A DNA stretch of 40,153 bases, taken from positions 1 to 40,153 of the forward strand of contig CAIYSR010000143.1 in NCBI GenBank assembly GCA_903928895.1. The letters are read 5' to 3'. Positions within the stretch are counted from its first letter, which is position 1; each line of letters starts with the position of its first letter. This DNA comes from an uncultured Rhodospirillales bacterium. Its GTDB lineage: Bacteria; Pseudomonadota; Alphaproteobacteria; Acetobacterales; Acetobacteraceae. The notes under the pieces are model-generated. The model was not told the origin of the DNA. It saw only the letters and a program-made list of their open reading frames with translations, and did no database searches. Positions 27,346 through 35,806 of the stretch are shown here, piece after piece. The position numbers and the translations under genes were made by a program.

Positions 27346-28140
27346 TCAGGTCGTCACCCGGCGCGCGCCGCCGGCCGTCATGCCGCCATCGATGACGAGC
27401 TCGGCGCCGGTCATGTGGTGGGACGCATCCGAGGCAAGGAACAGCACACCATTGGCGATTTCCTGCGGCGCCGAAGGCTTGCCGATCGGCACCGCCGCCC
27501 CCAGCACCGCGGGATCGAGCGGCGCATTCAGCCCGCCGCCGAGAGGCGAGGCCGCCTTTTCCCATATCGGGGTGACGATGATCCCGGGATGCACCGAGTT
27601 CACCCGGATCGCCTCGTGCGCGAGTTCCAGCGCCATCGATTTGGCGAACAACCGCACCGCGCCCTTGGAGGCGCTGTAGCCGGCCAGGTTGGCCGACCCG
27701 CGCAGGCCGGCGACCGAGGACATCACGATGATGGAGCCGCCGCCGGTCTTGCGCATCGCCTCGGCGGCATGCTTCACCGAGAGGAAGACGCCGTCGATGT
27801 TCACCGCGTTCTGCCGGCGGAATTCGGCCAGCGACATGTTTTGCACCGGGCCGAATACGGCGATGCCGGCATTGGCGACCATGATGTCGAGCCGCCCGTA
27901 TTTTTCCAGCGTTGCCGCGATGGCCGCCGGCCAGGCGGCTTCGTCGGTGACATCCTGGTGCAGGAAGCTGGCCTCGCCGCCCGCCGCCTTGATGCCGGCG
28001 ACGACGGCCTCGCCGCGCGTATCGTCGAAATCGGTGACCATCACCTTGGCGCCCTCGCGCGCCAGCGTTTCCGCGGTTGCCGCGCCAATCCCCGATGCCG
28101 CGCCGGTGACAAAGGCGACCTTGTCCTGAACCTGACCCAT
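27346..28140 (-). CDS. Short-chain dehydrogenase/reductase
   Basis: The 264-residue classical SDR has the cofactor motif TGAASGIG (residues 12-19), NAG at about 90, catalytic Ser in VMSSVAG and YSASK, and the C-terminal LVIDGGMTAGG. An Asp at the end of the second strand (VTDFDD) indicates preference for NAD over NADP. The substrate is probably an alcohol or hydroxyacyl compound. It lies 125 bases downstream of a second SDR on the same strand. Confidence 0.9.
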   Translation of the reverse strand: MGQVQDKVAFVTGAASGIGAATAETLAREGAKVMVTDFDDTRGEAVVAGIKAAGGEASFLHQDVTDEAAWPAAIAATLEKYGRLDIMVANAGIAVFGPVQNMSLAEFRRQNAVNIDGVFLSVKHAAEAMRKTGGGSIIVMSSVAGLRGSANLAGYSASKGAVRLFAKSMALELAHEAIRVNSVHPGIIVTPIWEKAASPLGGGLNAPLDPAVLGAAVPIGKPSAPQEIANGVLFLASDASHHMTGAELVIDGGMTAGGARRVTT

Positions 28141-28265
28141 GCTCTCCCTGATGTCCTTGTGTTTGCCGCGCTATGGGCGGCTTTGCTGCGTGACGGCCCA
28201 GTCTAGAACAGGATTGCCGCAGGGGGAATCACATGCCGCCGCGGATCATCGGACCGGTCAACGCG

Positions 28266-29021
28266 CTACCGCGGCAGTCCCTGGCCGCCATTGACGCTGA
28301 TGATCTGCGCCGTGATCCAGCTTGCCAGCGGCGAGGCCAGGAACACCACCAGATTGGCGACCTCCTCGGGATGTCCCATCCGCCCCGCCGGGCAGGCGGC
28401 GAGCGCCGCGTTGTAAACGGCGGGGGCCTCGGTTTTGCGCTTCTCCCACAGTCCGCCCGGAAATTCGATCGAGCCCGGCGCGACGCAGTTCACCCTTATG
28501 CCGCGGCCGATCAGGGTCGCCGCCTGGGTGCGGGTATAATGGATCACCGCAGCCTTGGCCGCGCCATAGGCCGGTGTCCGCACCGAGGGGTTGAGCCCCG
28601 AGCCGGAGGCGATGTTGATGATCGAGGCATAGTCGCTCCGCTCCAGAATCGGCAGCGCGACGCGCGAGGCCCGCACCGCCGCCATCAGGTCGACCGTCAG
28701 GCTCTGCTCCCAGCCGGCTTCGTCATCGCTCATGCCGTAGCCGGTGGCGTTGTTGACCAGCACGTCGATGCCACCGAGCGCGGCGGCGGCGGCAGGGATG
28801 TAGGCGGCGATGTCGGCCTCAAGCGACAAATCGCAGCTTGCGGCATGCGCGATGCCGCCAAAGGCGGCCAGCTCCGCGCGGGTGGCCTCCAGCGCCGCGG
28901 CGCCGCGGGCGCAGATCGACACCGCGGCCCCTGCCTCGGCGAAAGCCAGCGCGATCGACCGGCCGATCCCCTTGCTGCCGCCGGCGACCACGACCCGCTG
29001 GCCCTTGACGTTGATTTCCAT
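28266..29021 (-). CDS. Short-chain dehydrogenase/reductase, second
   Basis: The 251-residue SDR has AGGSKGIG as its nucleotide loop (Ala in place of the usual Thr), NNATGYG, catalytic Ser in NIASGSG, YGAAK and the C-terminal SVNGGQG. The basic residue in ICARG suggests NADP. ATG 29021 has AGGGGA about 8 bases upstream and is preferred to an ATG 7 codons earlier. It is 80 bases from the divergent dehydratase-like gene. The reaction is unknown. Confidence 0.87.
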   Translation of the reverse strand: MEINVKGQRVVVAGGSKGIGRSIALAFAEAGAAVSICARGAAALEATRAELAAFGGIAHAASCDLSLEADIAAYIPAAAAALGGIDVLVNNATGYGMSDDEAGWEQSLTVDLMAAVRASRVALPILERSDYASIINIASGSGLNPSVRTPAYGAAKAAVIHYTRTQAATLIGRGIRVNCVAPGSIEFPGGLWEKRKTEAPAVYNAALAACPAGRMGHPEEVANLVVFLASPLASWITAQIISVNGGQGLPR

Positions 29022-29101
29022 TGCCCGTCCCCTGGTTTGCATGCCGCCATTGTGCGGGCGCCCGCCGCCCGTCCGTCAACCCCCGGTGCCGGAGACCGCC
29101 C

Positions 29102-30115
29102 ATGCCTGAACTGCCCCTGGAAATCGACGGGATCGCAACCCCCACCCCGGCCGCCATCGCGGCGCTGCGCCACGATCTTGCCCCTTATACCCGTGTCACG
29201 CCCCTGCTGCGCCGCGACGACATCGCCCCGCTCGCCGGCACCACGCTGGAGTTCAAGTTCGAACTGCTCCAGGCCAGCGGCACCTTCAAGGCGCGCGGGG
29301 CCTTCTCCAACATGCTTGCGCTCGACGCAGGCCAGCGCGCCCGCGGCGTCACCGGGATTTCCGCCGGCAACCACGCCGTCGCCGTCGCCTATGCCGCGAT
29401 GAAGCTCGGCATCCCGGCCAAGGTGGTGATGCTGAAAACCGCCAATCCGGCCCGCGTCGCGCTGTGCCGCGGCTTCGGAGCCGAGATCCTGATGGCCGAG
29501 GACGGCGCCACCGGCTTCGCCATGGTGCACGAAATCGAGGCGCGCGAGGGCCGCTATTTCGTCCATCCCTTCAACGGCCACCGCACCGTGCTCGGCACCG
29601 CGACGCTGGGTGCGGAATGGGCGGAGCAATCGGCCGCGCAGTTCGCCGATGGCCTTGATGCCCTGATCCTGCCGATCGGCGGCGGCGGCCTGGCCGCCGG
29701 CGTCGCCACCGCCTTCAAGCAGGCGATGCCGAACCTGACCATCTACGGCGTGGAACCCGAGGGGGCCACCGGCATGGCCCAGAGCTTCACCACCGGCGGG
29801 CCGGTCAAGATGGGCTCCATGACCGGCATCGCCGACAGCCTCATGGCCCCGCATACTGAGGCCTACAGCTACGGCCTCTGCCGCGCCAACATCGATGACC
29901 TCGTCACCGTCAGCGACGACGAACTGCGCGCCGCCATGCACGTCCTGTTCGCCGAGCTCAAGCTCGCCACCGAGCCGGCCTGTGCCGCCGCCACCGCCGC
30001 CGCGCTGTTTCCGTTGCGCGAACGCATTGCCGGGCGGCGGGTCGGCGTGCTTCTCTGCGGCACCAATACCGATCCGGCCACCTTCGTCAGGCATCTGACG
30101 CATGGGCAAGGCTAG
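29102..30115 (+). CDS. Threonine/serine dehydratase-like PLP enzyme
   Basis: The 337-residue fold-type II enzyme has the PLP lysine Lys63 in ASGTFKARGAFSN, the phosphate loop GGGGLAAG (about residue 197) and SAGNHAVAVAYAA. It lacks the C-terminal ACT regulatory domain of biosynthetic IlvA, so it is a catabolic-type deaminase or a racemase. Threonine ammonia-lyase, serine dehydratase and hydroxyaspartate enzymes are all possible. The serine hydrolase-like gene follows 21 bases after the stop, suggesting one transcript. Codons end mostly in C. Confidence 0.9.
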   Translation: MPELPLEIDGIATPTPAAIAALRHDLAPYTRVTPLLRRDDIAPLAGTTLEFKFELLQASGTFKARGAFSNMLALDAGQRARGVTGISAGNHAVAVAYAAMKLGIPAKVVMLKTANPARVALCRGFGAEILMAEDGATGFAMVHEIEAREGRYFVHPFNGHRTVLGTATLGAEWAEQSAAQFADGLDALILPIGGGGLAAGVATAFKQAMPNLTIYGVEPEGATGMAQSFTTGGPVKMGSMTGIADSLMAPHTEAYSYGLCRANIDDLVTVSDDELRAAMHVLFAELKLATEPACAAATAAALFPLRERIAGRRVGVLLCGTNTDPATFVRHLTHGQG

Positions 30116-30136
30116 AAATATATGGGGAGAACCGCC

Positions 30137-31396
30137 ATGCGCCATAGTCTGGCTGCCGCCGCTTTTTGCCTGCTGGCGAGCGCCGCCGGCGCCGTCGAGC
30201 TGCCGACCGCCAAGCCCGAATCCGTCGGGCTCGGCCATCTCGACCGGATCGGTTCCTATTTTCGCGCCGAAGCCGAGGCCAAGCGCCTGCCCGGGGCCGT
30301 GGTGATGATCGCCCGCAACGGCAAGGTCGCCTACCATGAGGCCTTCGGCGTGCGCGACCCCGCAACCGGCGCGCCGATGCAGAAGGACAGCATCTTTCGC
30401 ATGTATTGGATGACCAAGCCGGTGACGGCGGTGGCCATCCTGATGCTGATGGAGGAAGGCAAGCTGCGCCTGGCCGATCCGGTGTCGCGCTATCTGCCGG
30501 CGCTCAAATCGCCCAAGGTGATCACCGAAACCATCGACGCCCAGGGCCAGCATCGCACCACCACGGTGCCGGCCGAACGCGAAATCACCATTCTGGACCT
30601 GCTGCGCCACACCGCCGGCCTCAGCTACGGCGTCTTCGGCAACTCCCTGGTCGACCAGGCGATGAAAACCGCCGGTCTCAACGAACCCGACATGCGGCTC
30701 AAATGGACCGATCAGCGCGTGGTCGAGGAACTCGGCAAGCTGCCGCTGCTCTATCAGCCCGGCACCCAATGGCAATATAGCCGTGCCACCGATGTGCTGC
30801 TCGCGGTCGTCGAGGCGGTGAGCGGGCATCGCGGCGATGCGTTCTACGAGGCGCGCATCTTCAAGCCGCTTGGCATGGTCGACTCCAGCTTCAACCTGCC
30901 GGCCGAGAAACTGCCGCGCATGGCGGAGTCGGGGCTGGACCCCGATACCGGCCGGCCCCAGCCGCTGACCGATGTCAGCAAGACCCGCCTCTTCCTCGGC
31001 GGCGGCGAGGGGCTGCTGTCGACGGCGGCAGACTACATGAAGTTCGCGCTGATGCTGGCCAATGGCGGCGAGCTCGAAGGTGTGCGCCTGATCTCGCGCG
31101 CCTCGGTCGCCTTGATGTCGGCCAATCACCTCCCGCCCGGCGTCGGCCCCGGCCCCAACTACCTGCCCGGCCCGGGCTACGGCTTCGGCCTCACCGTCGC
31201 CGTCCGCACCGAGGCAGGGCAGGCGAGCGTCCCCGGCAGCGTCGGCGAATACAACTGGGGCGGCTACGCCGGCACCAAGTTCTGGGTCGACCCGAGGGAG
31301 CACCTGGTGCCGATCATGCTGATCCAGGCGCCGCTGCAATCGCGCAACGCCGGCAACAGCTTTCGCGGCCTCGTTTACGGAGCGATCGCCGATTGA
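30137..31396 (+). CDS. Exported class C beta-lactamase-fold protein with Trp at the nucleophile position
   Basis: The 419-residue protein starts with signal peptide MRHSLAAAAFCLLASAAGA and has the serine beta-lactamase-like fold: HEAFGVRDPATGAPM, ITILDLLRHTAGLSYG, WQYSRATDVLLAVVEAVSG and WGGYAGTKFWVDP. The SxxK catalytic motif normally read as YSMTKPVT is YWMTKPVT here: residue 91 is Trp, codon TGG at 30407-30409, one base from TCG. Lys94 is kept. If the sequence is right, the protein should lack serine hydrolase activity and may act by binding. ATG 30137 follows GGGGAG at a good spacing. Confidence 0.87.
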   Translation: MRHSLAAAAFCLLASAAGAVELPTAKPESVGLGHLDRIGSYFRAEAEAKRLPGAVVMIARNGKVAYHEAFGVRDPATGAPMQKDSIFRMYWMTKPVTAVAILMLMEEGKLRLADPVSRYLPALKSPKVITETIDAQGQHRTTTVPAEREITILDLLRHTAGLSYGVFGNSLVDQAMKTAGLNEPDMRLKWTDQRVVEELGKLPLLYQPGTQWQYSRATDVLLAVVEAVSGHRGDAFYEARIFKPLGMVDSSFNLPAEKLPRMAESGLDPDTGRPQPLTDVSKTRLFLGGGEGLLSTAADYMKFALMLANGGELEGVRLISRASVALMSANHLPPGVGPGPNYLPGPGYGFGLTVAVRTEAGQASVPGSVGEYNWGGYAGTKFWVDPREHLVPIMLIQAPLQSRNAGNSFRGLVYGAIAD

Positions 31397-31536
31397 TCCA
31401 GATGTCACGGCGGGGGGGCTCGACCAACCACCCCGACCGGCCTAACCTTGCGCCGATCGCGACCATCCCCACGTGATGGACGCAATATCCTTTCGTTTGA
31501 TCGAAGCCCTTTGTCTGTAAGAACCCGGGAGCGAAC

Positions 31537-32406
31537 ATGCCTAGACTGAGTTATGCAGCACCTGCATCCGTGCCTGACGCCATCAAGCTGCTCGCCGGGG
31601 CCGAAGGTCTCGCGAAAGTGCTGTCCGGCGGCACGGACCTGCTGGTGCAACTGCGTTCCGGCCGGACCCGGCCCGAACTCATCGTCGACACCAAAAAGAT
31701 CCCCGGCATCATCGGGATCCGCGAAACCGAAGACGGCTTCGTCATCGGCGCCGCGACCTCGGGGGCCGAGATCGGCGAGAACGCCGCCCTGGTCGCCGCC
31801 TATCCCGGCGTCGTCGAGGGCACGAACCTGATCGGTTCGACCCAGGTCCAGGGCCGCGCCTCGCTGGCCGGCAACCTGTGCAACGCCTCGCCGGCCGCCG
31901 ACAGCGTGCCCGCACTAATCGCCGCCGGCGCGGTCGCCGTCGTCGTCGGCCCGAACGGCCAACGCAACGTGCCGGTCGGGCAGATCGTCATCGCGCCGGG
32001 CCGCACTTCGCTGGCGAAGGGGGAGTTCATCCTCGAATTCCACCTGCCCAAGCCCAAGGCGAAGCAGTCCGACGCCTATCTCCGCTTCATCCCGCGCACC
32101 GAGATGGACATCGCGGTCGTCGGCTGCGGCGTGAACCTCACGCTCGACGCCAACGGCGTGATCACCGCCGCCTGCATCGTGCTCGGCGCCGTCGCGCCCA
32201 CCCAGGTCGTGGTCGAGGCCGCCGCCAAAGCCATCATCGGCACCAAACTCGATGACGCCGCCCTCGCCGCGCTCGACGCCGCGGCGCGCGCCGCCTGCAA
32301 CCCGATCACCGACAAGCGCGGCACCATCGAGTTCCGCACCAAGATCGCCGGCGTGCTCGCACGCCGGGCCGCCAAAATCGCCTATGACCGCGCGGGAGCC
32401 CGCTGA
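31537..32406 (+). CDS. Molybdenum hydroxylase, FAD-binding medium subunit
   Basis: The 289-residue protein is the CoxM/XdhB-type flavin subunit of a xanthine-oxidase-family hydroxylase. The FAD loops are visible as LSGGTDLLVQLRSG, IGAATSGAEI and SLAGNLCNASPAADSVPALIAAGA. It passes electrons from the iron-sulfur subunit to an acceptor such as quinone, cytochrome or oxygen. GGGAG lies 7 bases before ATG 31537. The stop overlaps the next gene by one base (TGATG). Confidence 0.94.
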   Translation: MPRLSYAAPASVPDAIKLLAGAEGLAKVLSGGTDLLVQLRSGRTRPELIVDTKKIPGIIGIRETEDGFVIGAATSGAEIGENAALVAAYPGVVEGTNLIGSTQVQGRASLAGNLCNASPAADSVPALIAAGAVAVVVGPNGQRNVPVGQIVIAPGRTSLAKGEFILEFHLPKPKAKQSDAYLRFIPRTEMDIAVVGCGVNLTLDANGVITAACIVLGAVAPTQVVVEAAAKAIIGTKLDDAALAALDAAARAACNPITDKRGTIEFRTKIAGVLARRAAKIAYDRAGAR

Positions 32407-32888
32407 TGAGCAAGATCCACGTTACCACCACCGTCAACGGCGAGCCGGCCGAGTTCCTCTGCGAACCGCAGGAGAGCCTGCTCGACGTGCTGCGCGACAA
32501 GCTCCAGTTGACCGGATCCAAGGAGGGCTGCGGCTCCGGTGACTGCGGCGCCTGCTCCATCACGCTCGACGGCCGTCTGGTCTGCTCGTGCCTGGTGCTC
32601 GGCGTCGAAGCCGAGGGCAAGACCATCGGCACCATCGAGGGCCTCGCCAATGGGGACGAGCTGCACCCGCTGCAGCGCAAATTCCTCGAACATGCGGCCC
32701 TGCAGTGCGGCTTCTGCACGCCCGGCCTGCTCGTCGCCACCAAGGCGCTGCTCGACGCCAATCCGAACCCGACCGAGACCGAAGCCCGCTTCTGGCTCGC
32801 CGGCAACCTGTGCCGCTGCACGGGCTATGACAAGATCATCCGGGCCGTGATGGACGCGGCCGCCGAAATGCGAGGGGAACACGCATGA
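32406..32888 (+). CDS. Molybdenum hydroxylase, [2Fe-2S] small subunit
   Basis: The 160-residue protein carries all eight cysteines of the two clusters: plant-ferredoxin-type GCGSGDCGACSITLDG with VCSC, and the helical-domain QCGFCTPG with NLCRCTGY. It relays electrons from the molybdenum centre to FAD. There is no Tat signal, so the complex is cytoplasmic, unlike periplasmic aldehyde oxidoreductases. It overlaps the large-subunit gene by four bases (ATGA), giving the medium-small-large order also seen in CO dehydrogenases. Confidence 0.95.
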   Translation: MSKIHVTTTVNGEPAEFLCEPQESLLDVLRDKLQLTGSKEGCGSGDCGACSITLDGRLVCSCLVLGVEAEGKTIGTIEGLANGDELHPLQRKFLEHAALQCGFCTPGLLVATKALLDANPNPTETEARFWLAGNLCRCTGYDKIIRAVMDAAAEMRGEHA

Positions 32889-35140
32889 ATTTCGTCGCCA
32901 ACAAAAGCGAACTGAAAGTCGTCGGCACCCGCCCGGTTCGTCCGGACGGGATCGACAAGGTGACCGGCAAGGCCATGTTCGGCGCCGACCTCACCATGGC
33001 CGGCACGCTGACCGGCAAGGTGCTGCGCAGCCCGCACGCCCATGCCCGCATCGTCGCCATCGATGCCTCCAAGGCCCTGGCCCTGCCGGGCGTGAAGGCC
33101 GTCATCACCGCGGCCGACTTCCCCGAGATCTCCTCGGAAGAGGCCGCTGCCGGCGACGGTGCGGTCAACTTCCGCCACATGGCCCATAACGTCCTGGCCC
33201 GCGACAAGGTGCTCTACGAGGGCCATGCCGTGGCCGCCGTGGCCGCCACCTCGCAGGCGATCGCCGACGCCGCGGCCGCCCTGATCGAGATCACGTACGA
33301 AGTCTTGCCCTTCGTCATCGACGTCGAGGCCGCCATGGCCGACGGCGCGCCGCTGCTGCATGACGACATCAAGTACAACGGCAAGCCCTCCAACATCACC
33401 AAGCGCGTCGAGTTCAAGCTCGGTGACGCCGATGCCGGCCTTGCCGAAGCCGACGTGGTGGTCGAGGGCCGCTACGAGACCACCGCTGTGCACCAGGGCT
33501 ACATCGAGCCGCACGCCGTGATCGCCTCGGTCAACCCGGACGGGCAGACTCAGATTTTCGCGTCGAGCCAGGGTCAGTTCATGATCCGGCAATACGTGTC
33601 CAAGATCCTGGCCATGGACATCGCCAACATCCGCGTCACCCCGGCGGAAATCGGCGGTGGCTTCGGCGGCAAGACCCTCGTCTATCTTGAGCCCCTCGCC
33701 GTTGCCCTCTCACGCAAGGCCGGCAAGCCGGTCAAGATGGTGATGAACCGCGAGGAAGTCTTCCGCGCCACCGGCCCGACCTCGGGTGGCGTGATGACGG
33801 TCAAGATCGGCGCCAAGAAGGACGGCACCATCACCGGCGCCACCATCGACATCGCGCTCCAGGCCGGCGCCTTCCCCGGCTCGCCGGTGGCCCCTGCCTG
33901 CATGTGCGCCTTCGCCTGCTACGACCTCAAGAACGTCCGCGCCTCCGGGTTCGACGTGGTGAGCAACCGCAGCAAGATCGCCGCCTACCGTGCCCCCGGT
34001 GCGCCGATCTCGGCCTTCGGCGTCGAAAGCGCGATGGACGACCTCGCCACCAAGCTCGGCATGGATCCGATCGCGCTGCGCGAGAAGAACGCAGCCAAGG
34101 CCGGCACCAAGGCCGCCTATGGCCCGGTGTTCCCCGAAATCGGCTTCGAGCAGGTGCTCGAAGCCGCCAAGTCGCACCCGCATTGGTCCGCGCCGCTCGG
34201 CCCGAACCAGGGCCGCGGCGTGGCAACCGGTTTCTGGTTCAACATCGGCGGCGACAGCTCGGCCTCGGTCTTCGTCAACGAGGACGGCACCATCAGCGTC
34301 GTCTCCGGCAGCCCGGACATCGGCGGCTCGCGCGCATCCATGGCGATGATGGCGGCCGAAGTCCTCGGCGTACCCTACGAGAAGGTTCGCCCGATCGTCG
34401 GTGACACCGCGCAGATCGGCATCACCGGCATGACCGGCGGCAGCCGCGTCACCTTCGCCACCGGCATGGCCACCGTGCAGGCGGCGGAGAAAGTGGTCGA
34501 CGAGCTCAAGAAGCGCGCCGCCATGATCTGGGACATCTCGCCCGAGGCGGTGGACTGGAAGGACGGCGAAGCCGTTCCCGCCGGCGCCAATGCCGGCGGC
34601 TTCGACCCGATGCCGCTCGCGGCCATCGCGGCCAAGGCCGGCAAGACCGGCGGGCCGATCGGCAGCGAAGTCTCGATCAACGCGCAGGGCGCGGGAGCCG
34701 GCTTCGGCGCCCATATCTGCGATGTCGAGGTCGATCCCGAGACCGGCTTCGTCAAGGTGCTGCGCTACACCGCGGTCCAGGATGTCGGCCGTGCCATCCA
34801 TCCGTCCTATGTCGAAGGGCAGATCCAGGGCGGCGCGGTGCAGGGCATCGGCTGGGCGCTGAACGAGGAATACCTCTACGACAAGAACGGCCGCATGGAC
34901 AACGCGGGCTTCCTCGACTACCGGGTGCCCGTCGCCTCCGATCTGCCGATGATCGAAGCAGTCGTCGTCGAAGTGCCGAACAAGCGCCATCCGTTCGGCG
35001 TGCGCGGCGTCGGCGAAGTGCCGATCATCCCGCCGCTGGCCGCCGTCGGCAACGCCATCAAGGCGGCTATCGGCGTGCGCATGCACAGTCTGCCGATGTC
35101 GCCGCCGAAGATTCTTGCCGCCATCGACGGCAAGGCCTGA
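32885..35140 (+). CDS. Molybdenum hydroxylase, molybdopterin-binding large subunit
   Basis: The 751-residue protein has the N-terminal a/b hammerhead domain (PDGIDKVTGKAMFGAD) and the cofactor domain with GGGFGGKT and TPAEIGGGFGG. The active-site loop reads AYRAPGAP at 367-374, not the AYxCSFR of true CO dehydrogenase, so CO oxidation is unlikely. The catalytic Glu is Glu711 in GVRGVGEVP. The 751 residues are typical. The substrate is probably an aldehyde, N-heterocycle or aromatic acyl-CoA, but the sequence alone cannot tell which. Confidence 0.94.
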   Translation: MNFVANKSELKVVGTRPVRPDGIDKVTGKAMFGADLTMAGTLTGKVLRSPHAHARIVAIDASKALALPGVKAVITAADFPEISSEEAAAGDGAVNFRHMAHNVLARDKVLYEGHAVAAVAATSQAIADAAAALIEITYEVLPFVIDVEAAMADGAPLLHDDIKYNGKPSNITKRVEFKLGDADAGLAEADVVVEGRYETTAVHQGYIEPHAVIASVNPDGQTQIFASSQGQFMIRQYVSKILAMDIANIRVTPAEIGGGFGGKTLVYLEPLAVALSRKAGKPVKMVMNREEVFRATGPTSGGVMTVKIGAKKDGTITGATIDIALQAGAFPGSPVAPACMCAFACYDLKNVRASGFDVVSNRSKIAAYRAPGAPISAFGVESAMDDLATKLGMDPIALREKNAAKAGTKAAYGPVFPEIGFEQVLEAAKSHPHWSAPLGPNQGRGVATGFWFNIGGDSSASVFVNEDGTISVVSGSPDIGGSRASMAMMAAEVLGVPYEKVRPIVGDTAQIGITGMTGGSRVTFATGMATVQAAEKVVDELKKRAAMIWDISPEAVDWKDGEAVPAGANAGGFDPMPLAAIAAKAGKTGGPIGSEVSINAQGAGAGFGAHICDVEVDPETGFVKVLRYTAVQDVGRAIHPSYVEGQIQGGAVQGIGWALNEEYLYDKNGRMDNAGFLDYRVPVASDLPMIEAVVVEVPNKRHPFGVRGVGEVPIIPPLAAVGNAIKAAIGVRMHSLPMSPPKILAAIDGKA

Positions 35141-35388
35141 TGCCAAAGGTTTCCATTTCGGGCTCGGGCTGCCGTCCCTTCATCGGCGAGCAGACCGAGT
35201 TCGAGGTGGAGGCCACCAGCTTCCGCCGCCTGATCAAGGAACTCGACGCCCGCTTCCCCGGCCTCGGCGAACACGTCGAGGAGACCATGGCGGTAGCGAT
35301 CGACGGCGAAATCCATCAGGACGCCTACGGCCTGCAACTGCCGCCGGACAGCGAGATTTTCCTGATCCCGAAGATCGGCGGAGGATAA
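35140..35388 (+). CDS. MoaD/ThiS-like small sulfur-carrier protein
   Basis: The 82-residue beta-grasp protein ends in LIPKIGGG, the exposed Gly-Gly tail needed for thiocarboxylation, and has the MoaD-type segments RRLIKELDARFPGLG and LPPDSEIFLIP. It starts on the last base of the hydroxylase stop codon (TGATG). It may be a MoaD paralogue serving molybdopterin synthesis for this enzyme, or provide the terminal sulfur ligand. MoaE is not in the window. Confidence 0.85.
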   Translation: MPKVSISGSGCRPFIGEQTEFEVEATSFRRLIKELDARFPGLGEHVEETMAVAIDGEIHQDAYGLQLPPDSEIFLIPKIGGG

Positions 35389-35514
35389 TGGGTGGACAGG
35401 TCGCGTGATTTCGTTTGAAGTGAATGGAGTGGATATCGAACAAGTCGTTTGGTTTCTGCTGTAGTGCGGTATGTTTTTCGGCCTAGGTGTGATGTGTTGT
35501 AAAGGTTGAGTGCG

Positions 35515-35802
35515 ATGATTGATGACACAGCGGTTGTTCGATCAATCGATGAGATGGGGCAGGTGTTTGATTCACACGACGTTATTAGGGACGTCATTCA
35601 CACCGAGCAGCATAATTACATTAGATGGCTGTCGTCAGAGCTCGGTCGAGACGGCCCTTTTCACTATGTGCATTCTCGACTTGGTGAAATGATAACGGCG
35701 ATATGTTCACGTCGAGGGTACGTTCGCGAGGATTCACGAAGCCCGGACATATTTGGACAGAACAGCCGGTGCATTAGATGGACACGCCCAACGGGTTTAT
35801 GA
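35515..35802 (+). CDS. Hypothetical protein in a less G+C-rich patch
   Basis: The 95-residue product reads MIDDTAVVRSIDEMG, FDSHDVIRDVI and ends with DIFGQNSRCIRW, a pattern I associate only loosely with small uncharacterised proteins. No catalytic motif is evident. AAAGG lies 9 bases before ATG 35515. The surrounding 35389-35800 is visibly richer in A and T than anything else over 300 bases in the window, and its codon choice differs from its neighbours, which suggests acquired DNA. It ends 4 bases from the convergent persulfide dioxygenase gene. The 126-base gap before it holds no other feature. Confidence 0.6.
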   Translation: MIDDTAVVRSIDEMGQVFDSHDVIRDVIHTEQHNYIRWLSSELGRDGPFHYVHSRLGEMITAICSRRGYVREDSRSPDIFGQNSRCIRWTRPTGL

Positions 35803-35806
35803 CTAC

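Noticed and set aside
26000-30000. Replication origin at the composition switch
   Set aside because: The sign change runs the wrong way for an origin and no DnaA-box cluster or dnaA gene is visible.
28730-31408. An 892-codon minus-strand open frame across the dehydratase and beta-lactamase-fold genes
   Set aside because: Both plus-strand genes beneath it are full-length and conserved. The antisense frame arises from high G+C.
32885-35140. Carbon monoxide dehydrogenase large subunit
   Set aside because: Gene order fits, but the loop is AYRAPGAP without the AYxCSFR motif, so the specific CO dehydrogenase call was dropped.
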